Part shown: one piece after another, positions 56,001 through 64,000 of the stretch
Layout: each line of letters begins with the position of its first letter
Numbering within the stretch: the first letter of the stretch is position 1
Source: Procambarus clarkii
Taxonomy: Eukaryota > Arthropoda > Malacostraca > Decapoda > Cambaridae
Assembly (NCBI RefSeq): GCF_040958095.1
Contig: NC_091151.1
Location: 7,665,419 to 7,729,418 of the forward strand
Reading direction: 5' to 3'
Length of the DNA: 64,000 nucleotides
Notes under the pieces: model-generated
Database searches by the model: none
What the model saw: the letters and a program-made list of their open reading frames with translations, nothing else
Told to the model about the DNA's origin: nothing
Position numbers and translations under genes: made by a program

Positions 56001-59000
56001 GGAGGGGTAGTGGAGTGTAGGAGGAGGGGGTAGTGGAGTGTAGGAGGATGGGGTAGTGGAGTGTAGGAGGAGGGGTAGTGGAGTGTAGGAGGAGGGGTAG
56101 TGAGTGTAGGAGGAGGGGGTAGTGGAGTGTAGGAGAGGGGTAGTGGAGTGTAGGAGGAGGGGTAGTGGAGTGTAGGAGGAGGAGGTAGTGGAGTGTAGGA
56201 GGAGGGGGTAGTGGAGTGTAGGAGGAGGGGGTAGTGGAGTGTAGGAGGAGGGGGTAGTGGAGTGTAGGAGGAGGGGGTAGTGGAGTGTAGGAGGAGGGGG
56301 TAGTGGAGTGTAGGAGGAGGGGTAGTGGAGTGTAGGAGGAGGGGGTAGTGGAGTGTAGGAGGAGGGGGTAGTGGAGTGTAGGAGGAGGGGTAGTGGAGTG
56401 TAGGAGGAGGGGTAGTGGAGTGTAGGAGGAGGGGGTAGTGGAGTGTAGGAGGAGGGGTAGTGGAGTGTAGGAGGAGGGGGTAGTGGAGTGTAGGAGGAGG
56501 GGTAGTGGAGTGTAGGAGGAGGGGGTAGTGGAGTGTAGGAGGAGGGGGTAGTGGAGTGTAGGAGGAGGGGGTAGTGGAGTGTAGGAGGAGGGGGTAGTGG
56601 AGTGTAGGAGGAGGGGGTAGTGGAGTGTAGGAGGAGGGGTAGTGGAGTGTAGGAGGAGGGGTAGTGGAGTGTAGGAGGAGGGGGTAGTGGAGTGTAGGAG
56701 GAGGGGGTAGTGGAGTGTAGGAGGAGGGGTAGTGGAGTGTAGGAGGAGGGTAGTGGAGTGTAGGAGGAGGGAGTAGTGGAGTGTAGGAGGAGGGGGTAGT
56801 GGAGTGTAGGAGGAGGGGGTAGTGGAGTGTAGGAGGAGGGGGTAGTGGAGTGTAGGAGGAGGGGGTAGTGGAGTGTAGGAGGAGGGGGTAGTGAGTGTAG
56901 GAGGAGGGGGTAGTGGAGTGTAGGAGGAGGGGTAGTGGAGTGTAGGAGGAGGGGTAGTGGAGTGTAGGAGGATGGGGTAGTGGAGTGTAGGAGGAGCGGT
57001 AGTGGAGTGTAGGAGGAGGGGGTAGTGGAGTGTAGAGGAGGGGTAGTGGATGTGTAGGAGGAGAGGGTAGTGGAGTGTAGGAGGAGGGGGGTAGTGGAGT
57101 GTAGGAGGAGGGGGTAGTGGAGTGTAGGAGGAGGGGGTAGTGGAGTGTAGGAGGAGGGGGTAGTGGAGTGTAGGAGGAGGGGGTAGTGGAGTGTAGGAGG
57201 AGGGGGTAGTGGAGTGTAGGAGGAGGGGTAGTGGAGTGTAGGAGGAGGGGTAGTGGAGTGTAGGAGGAGGGGTAGTGGAGTGTAGGAGGAGGGGGTAGTG
57301 GAGTGTAGGAGGAGGGAGTAGTGGAGTGTAGGAGGAGGGGGTAGTGGAGTGTAGAGGAGGGGTAGTGGAGTGTAGGAGGAGGGGGTAGTGGAGTGTAGGA
57401 GGAGGGGTAGTGGAGTGGTAGGAGGAGGGGGTAGTGGAGTGTAGAGGAGGGGTAGTGGAGTGTAGGAGGAGGGGGTAGTGGAGTGTAGGAGGAGGGGGTA
57501 GTGGAGTGTAGGAGGAGGGGGTAGTGGAGTGTAGGAGGAGGGGTAGTGGAGTGTAGGAGGAGGGAGTAGTGGAGTGTAGGAGGAGGGGTAGTGGAGTGTA
57601 GGAGGAGGGGGTAGTGGAGTGTAGGAGGAGGGGGTAGTGGAGTGTAGGAGGAGGGGTAGTGGAGTGTAGGAGGAGGGGTAGTGGAGTGTAGGAGGAGGGG
57701 TAGTGGAGTGTAGGAGGAGGGTGGTAGTGGAGTGTAGGAGGAGGGGGTAGTGGAGTGTAGGAGGAGGGGTAGTGGAAGTGTAGGAGGAGGGGGTAGTGGA
57801 AGTGTAGGAGGAGGGGTAGTGGAGTGTAGGAGGAGGGGTAGTGGAGTGTTAGGAGGAGGGGTAGTGGAGTGTAGGAGGAGGGGTAGTGGAGTGTAGGAGG
57901 AGGGGGTAGTGGATTGTAGGAGGAGGGGGTAGTGGATGTGTAGGAGGAGGGGTAGGGTGAGTGTAGGAGGAGGGGTAGTGGAGTGTAGGAGGAGGGGTAG
58001 TGGAGTGTAGGAGGAGGGGGTAGTGGAGGGTAGGAGGATGGGGTAGTGGAGTGTAGGAAGGAGGGGGTAGTGGCATGTAGGAGGAGGGGGGTAGTGGAGT
58101 TGTAGGAGGAGGGGGTAGTGTAGTGGTAGGAGGAGTGGGTTGTAGTGGAGTGTAGGAGGAGGGGTAGTGGGAGTGTAGAGGATGGAGGTGGTAGGTGAGT
58201 GTAGGAGGAGGGAGTAAGAGTGGAGTGTATTAGGAGGGGTAGTGGAGCTGTAGGAGGATGGGGTAGTGGAGTGTAGTAGGAGAGGGGTAGTGGAGTGTAG
58301 GAGGAGGGGTAGTGAGTGTAGGATGAGGGATAGTGGAGTGTAGGAGGAGGGGGTAGTGGAGTGTAGGAGGAGGGGGTAGTGGAGTGTAGGAGGAGGGGGA
58401 GTGGAGTGTAGGAGGAGGCGGGTAGTGGAGTGTAGGAGGAGGGGGTAGTGGAGTGTAAGGAGGAGGGGGTAGTGGAGTGTAGAGGAGGGGTAGTGGAGTG
58501 GTAGGAGGAGGGGTAGTGGAGTGTAGGAGGAGGGGTAGTGGAGTGTAGGAGGAGGGGGTAGTGGAGTGTAGGAGGAGGGGTAGTGGAGTGTAGGAGGAGG
58601 GGGTAGTGGAGTGTAGGAGGAGCGGGTAGTGGAGTTAGGAGGAGGGTAGTGTAGTGTAGAGGAGGGGGTAGTGGAGTGTAGGAGGAGGGGTAGTGGAGTG
58701 TAGAGGAGGGGGATTATTGGAGTGTAGGAGGAGGGAGTAGTGGAGTGTAGGAGGAGGGGTAGTGGGAGTGTAGGAGGAGGGGGTAGTGGAGTGTAGGAGG
58801 AGGGGGTAGTGGAGTGTAGGAGGAGGGGGTAGTGGAGTGTAGGAGGAGGGGGTAGTGGAGTTGTAGGAGGAGGCGGGTAGTGGAAGTGTAGGAGGAGAGG
58901 GTAGTGGAGTGTAGGAGGAGGGGGTAGTGGAGTGTAGGAGGAGGGGGTAGTGGAGTGTAGGAGGAGCGGGTAGTGGAGTGTAGGAGGAGGGGTAGTGGAG

Positions 59001-62000
59001 TGTAGGAGGAGGGGGTAGTGGAGTGTAGGAGGAGGGGGTAGTGGAGTGTAGGAGGAGGGAGTAGTGGAGTGTAGGAGGAGGGGGTAGTGGAGTGTAGGAG
59101 GAGGGGGTAGTGGAGTGTAGGAGGAGGGGGTAGTGGTAGTGTAGGAGGAGGGGGTAGTGGAGTGTAGGAGGAGGGGGTAGTGGAGTGTAGGAGGAGGGGG
59201 TAGTGGAGTGTAGGAGGAGTGGGTAGTGGTAGTGTAGGAGGAGGGGGTCGTGGAGTGTAGGAGGAGGGGGTAGTGGAGCGTAGGAGGAGGGGGTAGTGGG
59301 TGTAGGAGGGAGGGGAGTAAGTGGAGTGTAGGAGGAGGGGGTAGTGGAGTGTAGGAGGAGCGGGTAGTGGAGTGTAGGAGGAGGAGGGTAGTGGAGTTGT
59401 AGGAGGAGGGTAGTGGAGTGTAGGAGGAGGGGGTAGTGGAGTGTAGGAGGAGGGGGTAGTGGAGTGTAGGTGAGGGGTAGTGGAGTGTAGGAGGAGGGAG
59501 TAGTGGAGTGTAGGAGGAGGGGTAGTGGAGTGTAGGAGGAGGGGGTAGTGGAGTGTAGGAGGAGGGGTAGTGTAGTGTAGGAGGAGGGGGTAGTGGAGGT
59601 AGGAGGAGGGGTAGTGGAGTGTAGGAGGAGGGAGTAGTGGAGTGTAGGAGGAGGGGGTAGTGGAGTGTAGGAGGAGGGGTAGTGGAGTGTAGGAGGAGGG
59701 GTAGTGGAGTGTAGGAGGGGGTAGTGGAGTGTAGGAGGAGGGTAGTGGAGTGTAGGAGGAGGGGTAGTGGAGTGTAGGAGGAGGGGTAGTGGAGTGTAGG
59801 AGGAGGGGTAGTGGAGTGTAGGAGGAGGGGTAGTGGAGTGTAGGAGGAGGTAGTGGAGTGTAGGAGGAGGGGGTAGTGGAGTGTAGGAGGAGGGGTAGTG
59901 GAGTGTAGGAGGAGGGGGTAGTGGAGTGTAGGAGGAGGGGTAGTGGAGTGTAGGAGGAGGGGTAGTGGAGTGTAGGAGGAGGGGTAGTGGAGTGTAGGAG
60001 GAGGGTAGTGGAGTGTAGGAGGAGGGGGTAGTGGAGTGTAGGAGGAGGGGTAGTGGAGTGTAGGAGGAGGGGTAGTGGAGTGTAGGAGGAGGGGTAGTGG
60101 AGTGTAGGAGGAGGGGTAGTGGATGTAGGAGGAGGGGGTAGTGGAGTGTAGGAGGAGGGGGTAGTGGAGTGTAGGAGGAGGGGTAGTGGAGTGTAGGAAG
60201 GGGGTAGTGGAGTGTAGGAGGAGGGGGTAGTGGAGTGTAGGAGGAGGGGGTAGTGGAGTGTAGGAGGAGGGGTAGTGGAGTGTAGGAGGAGGGGTAGTGG
60301 AGTGTAGGAGGAGGTAGTGGAGTGTAGGAGGAGGGGTAGTGAGTGAGGAGGAGGGGGTAGTGGAGTGTAGGAGGAGGGGGTAGTGGAGTGTAGGAGGAGG
60401 GGGTAGTGGAGTGTAGGAGGAGGGGGTAGTGGAGTGTAGGAGGAGGGGGTAGTGGAGTGTAGGAGGAGGGGGTAGTGGAGTGTAGGAGGAGGGGTAGTGG
60501 AGTGTAGGAGGAGGGTAGTGGAGTGTAGGAGGAGGGGGTAGTGGAGTGTAGGAGGAGGGGTAGTGGAGTGTAGGAGGAGTAGTGGAGTGTAGGAGGAGGG
60601 GTAGTGGAGTGTAGGAGGAGGGGTAGTGGAGTGTAGGAGGAGGGGTAGTGGAGTGTAGGAGGAGGGTAGTGGAGTGTAGGAGGAGGGGGTAGTGGAGTGT
60701 AGGAGGAGGTAGTGGAGTGTAGGAGGAGGGGGTAGTGGAGTGTAGGAGGAGGGGGTAGTGGAGTGTAGGAGGAGGGGTAGTGGAGTGTAGGAGGAGGGGG
60801 TAGTGGAGTGTAGGAGGAGGGTAGTGGAGTGTAGGAGGAGGGGGTAGTGGAGTGTAGGAGGAGGGGGTAGTGGAGTGTAGGAGGAGGGGTAGTGGAGTGT
60901 AGGAGGAGGGGTAGTGGAGTGTAGGAGGAGGGGGTAGTGGAGTGTAGGAGGAGGGGTAGTGGAGTGTAGAGGAGGGGTAGTGGAGTGTAGGAGGAGGTAG
61001 TGGTGTGTAGGAGGAGGGGTAGTGGAGTGTAGGAGGAGGGTAGTTGTAGGAGGAGGGGGTAGTGGAGTGAGGAGGAGGTAGTGGAGTGTAGGAGGAGGGT
61101 AGTGGAGTGTAGGAGGAGGGGGTAGTGGAGTGTAGGAGGAGGGGAGTAGTGGAGTGTAGGAGGAGGGGTAGTGGAGTGTAGGAGGAGGGTAGTGGAGTGT
61201 AGGAGGAGGGGTAGTGGAGTGTAGGAGGAGGGGTAGTGGAGTGTAGGAGGAGGGGTAGTGGAGTGTAGGAGGAGGGGGTAGTGGTAGTGGAGGTAGGAGG
61301 AGGGGGTAGTGGAGTGTAGGAGGAGGCACGGTGAGTGGAGTGTAGGAAGGAGCAGGAGTGGAGTGTAGGAGGAAGTTGGGTAGTGGAGTGTAGGAGGGAG
61401 GGAGTAGTGGAGGTAGTGCGGGAGGTGGGAGTGGAGTGATGGGAGGAGGGGTTAGTGGAGTGTAGGAGGCGGGAGGTCAGTGATGTGTAGGTAGGAGGGA
61501 GTAGTGGAGCTGTAGGAGGCAGGGGGTAGTGGGTGTAGTAGAGGAGGGGAGTAGTGGAGTGTACGGAGGAGGGAGGCAGTGGAGGGTAGGAGGAGGGAGG
61601 AGCTGGTAGTGGGCGGATAGGAGGAGGGGGTAGTGAGAGGGTCTGAGGGAGGGAGTAGTGGAAGTGTAGAGGAGGGTAGTTGAGTGTAGGAGGAGGGGGT
61701 AGTGGAGTGTAGGAGGAGGGGGTAGTTGGAGTGTAGGAGGAGCGGGTAGTGGAGTGTAGGAGGAGGGGTAGTGGAGTGTAGGAGGAGGGTAGTGGTGTGT
61801 AGGAGGAGGGGGTAGTGGAGTGTAGGAGGAGGGGGTAGTGGAGTGTAGAGAGGAGGGGGTAGGGAGTGTAGGAGGAGGGGTAGTGGAGTGTAGGAGGAGG
61901 GGTAGTGGAGTGTAGGAGGAGGGGTAGTGGAGTGTAGGAGGAGGTAGTGGGTGTGTAGGAGGAGGGGGTAGTGGAGTGTAGGAGGAGTAGTGGAGTGTAG

Positions 62001-63345
62001 GAGGAGGGGTAGTGGAGTGTAGGAGGAGGGGTAGTGGAGTGTAGGAGGAGGTAGGGTGTGTAGGAGGAGGGGGTAGTGGAGTGTAGGAGGAGGGGTAGTG
62101 GAGTGTAGGAGGAGGGGTAGTGGAGTGTAGGAGGAGGTAGTGGAGTGTAGGAGGAGGGGTAGTGGAGTGTAGGAGGAGGGGGTAGTGGAGTGTAGGAGGA
62201 GGGGTAGTGGAGTGTAGGAGGAGGTAGTGGAGTGTAGGAGGAGGGGTAGTGGAGTGTAGGAGGAGGGGTAGTGGAGTGTAGGAGGAGGGGTAGTGGAGTG
62301 TAGGAGGAGGGGTAGGGAGTGTAGGAGGAGGGGGTAGTGGAGTGTAGGAGGAGGGGGTAGTGGAGTGTAGGAGGAGGGAGTAGTGGAGTGTAGGAGGAGG
62401 GGGTAAGTGGAGTGTAGGAGGAGGGGGTAGTGAGTGTAGGAGAGGGAGGTAGTTGAGTGTAGGAGGAGGGGTAGTGGAGCGTAGGAAGGAAGGGGTAGTG
62501 GAGTGTAGGAAGGAGGGATTAGTGGTGTGGAGGAGGGTAGTGGATGTAGGAGGAGGGGGTAGAGGAGTGTAGAGGAGGGGGTAGTGGAGTGTAGGAGGAG
62601 GGGGTAGTGGAGTGTAGGAGGAGGGGGTAGTGGAGTGTAGGAGGAGGGGTAGTGGAGTGTAGGAGGAGGGGTAGTGGAGTGTAGGAGGAGGGGTAGTGGA
62701 GTGTAGGAGGAGGGGTAGTGGAGTGTAGGAGGAGGGGTAGTGGAGTGTAGGAGGAGGGGTAGTGGAGTGTAGGAGGAGGGGTAGTGGAGGTAGGAGGAGG
62801 GGGTAGTGGAGTGGTAGGAGGAGGGGGTAGTGGAGTGTAGGAGGAGGGTAGTGGAGTGTAGAGGAGGGGTAGTGGAGTGTAGGAGGAGGGGGTAGTGGAG
62901 TGTAGGAGGAGGGGGTAGTGGAGTGTAGGAGGAGGGGTAGTGGAGTGTAGGAGGGGGTAGTGGATGTAGGAGGGGGTAGTGGAGTGTAGGAGGAGGGGTA
63001 GTGGAGTGTAGGAGGAGGGGGTAGTGGAGTGTAGGAGGAGGGGAGTAGTGGAGTGTAGGAGGAGGGGGTAGTGGAGTGTAGGAGGAGGGGGTAGTGGAGT
63101 GTAGGAGGAGGGGTAGTGGAGTGTAGGAGAGGGGGTAGTGGAGTGTAGGAGGAGGGGTAGTGGAGTGTAGGAGGAGGGTAGTGGAGTGTAGGAGGAGGGG
63201 GTAGTGGAGTGTAGGAGGAGGGGGTAGTGGAGTGTATAGGAGGGATAGTGGAGTGTAGGAGGAGGGGTAGTGGAGTGTAGGAGGAGGTAGTGGAGTGTAG
63301 GAGGAGGTAGTAGTGGAGTGTAGGAGGAGGGTAGTGGAGTGTAGG

Positions 63346-63379
63346 AGGAGGGGGGGGTGGGGGGGGGGGTGTGGGGGGG
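63346..63379 (+). other. G-homopolymer interruption in the minisatellite
   Basis: About 34 bases of nearly pure G with three T replace part of a unit. It is unlike anything else in the array and may be a sequencing or assembly error. Confidence 0.7.
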
Positions 63380-64000
63380 TAGTGGAGTGTAGGAGGAGGG
63401 TAGTGGAGTGTAGGAGGAGGGGGTAGTGGAGTGTAGGAGGAGGGGGTAGTGGAGTGTAGGAGGAGGGGTAGTGGAGTGTAGGAGGAGGGGGTAGTGGAGT
63501 GTAGGAGAGGGGTAGTGGAGTGTAGGAGGAGGGGGTAGTGGAGTGTAGGAGGAGGGGGTAGTGGAGTGTAGGAGGAGGGGGTAGTGGAGTGTAGGAGGAG
63601 GGGTAGTGGAGTGTAGGAGGAGGGGGTAGTGGAGTGTAGGAGGAGGGTAGTGGAGTGTTGGAGGGAGTAGTGGAGTGTAGGAGGAGGGGGTAGTGGAGTG
63701 TAGGAGGAGGGAGTAGTGGAGTGAGGAGGAGGGAGTAGTGGAGTGTAGGAGGAGGGGTAGTGGAGTATAGGAGGAGGGGGTAGTGGAGTGTAGGAGGAGG
63801 GGTAGTGGAGTGTAGGAGGAGGGTAGTGGAGTGTAGGAGGAGGGAGTAGTGGAGTGTAGGAGGAGGGGGTAGTGGAGTGTAGGAGGACGGGTAGTGGAGT
63901 GTAGGAGGAGGGGGTAGTGGAGTGTAGGAGGAGGGGTAGTGGAGTAGGAGGAGGAGAGTAGTGGAGTGAGGAGGAGGGTAGTGGAGTAGGAGGAGGGGGT

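Larger units (their letters stand above)
47402..64000 (+). repeat. 22/23-bp G-rich minisatellite, right block (continues beyond the window)
   Basis: Same unit and same orientation as the block left of the palindrome, very roughly 730 units. Three textures: 47.4-50.9 kb rich in variants (GAGCGGGTAG, GGTGTGTAGG, GAGTATAGG); 50.9-56 kb very homogeneous; 57.7-63.9 kb with many indels, especially 58,000-58,330, 61,300-61,680 and 62,400-62,580. The minus-strand frames of 871 and 75 codons are repeat by-products. Confidence 0.98.

Noticed and set aside
58714..61329. 871-codon frame on the minus strand
   Set aside because: Same minisatellite artefact as in the left block.

Overview
The window looks like arthropod nuclear DNA, most likely from a decapod crustacean. 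Evidence seen directly: introns of about 105-180 nt with GT/AG ends, TATA-type promoters, a LINE 3' end, tRNA-derived repeats, a MITE carrying TTAGG-type motifs, and very large tandem arrays. The decapod assignment rests on remembered similarity of the MITE, SINE and 260-bp repeat to common decapod repeats; no search was run.

Layout: (1) 1-17.1 kb is AT-rich and gene-bearing. It holds four small ORFs of unknown function, two secreted or membrane protein genes (285 and 266 aa), a 421-aa unknown, a KRBA2-type DDE integrase gene with one intron and a Cys-rich tail, a multi-exon Nup54 copy without an FG region and carrying two lesions, a TAZ-finger protein copy with one in-frame stop, an apparently intact ribonucleotide reductase small subunit, a possible P-loop protein and a one-pass membrane protein. 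The genes are compact and on both strands. Nucleotide metabolism, envelope-like proteins and captured host-like domains together suggest either an old integrated large nuclear DNA virus or giant element, or a dense host segment invaded by mobile DNA. The sequence alone does not decide between these. (2) 17.1-17.8 kb holds a SINE fragment, a MITE and a (TA)n tract. (3) 17.8-25.7 kb is about 30 copies of a 260-bp satellite whose minus strand is tRNA-like with A and B boxes, arranged in higher-order repeats of 5 and 8 monomers. (4) 25,699-26,198 is a 500-N gap. (5) 26.2-34.9 kb and 47.4-64.0 kb are a 22/23-bp G-rich minisatellite in the same orientation on both sides. (6) 34,878-47,395 is a 12.5-kb near-perfect palindrome (arms about 6 kb, 484-bp centre) interrupting the minisatellite. 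Its ends are AG...CT and it is flanked by a 6-bp direct repeat TAAGAG.

The palindrome is the most striking object. It behaves like a transposed fold-back element: target-site duplication, defined termini, and a pre-insertion site that reconstructs to an ordinary minisatellite variant. It has no convincing genes of its own. Its 6-bp duplication and AG/CT ends match the Polinton/Maverick integration signature, but the link is inference. The long open frames on the C-rich strand of the minisatellite and on both strands of the satellite are by-products of repetition, not genes.
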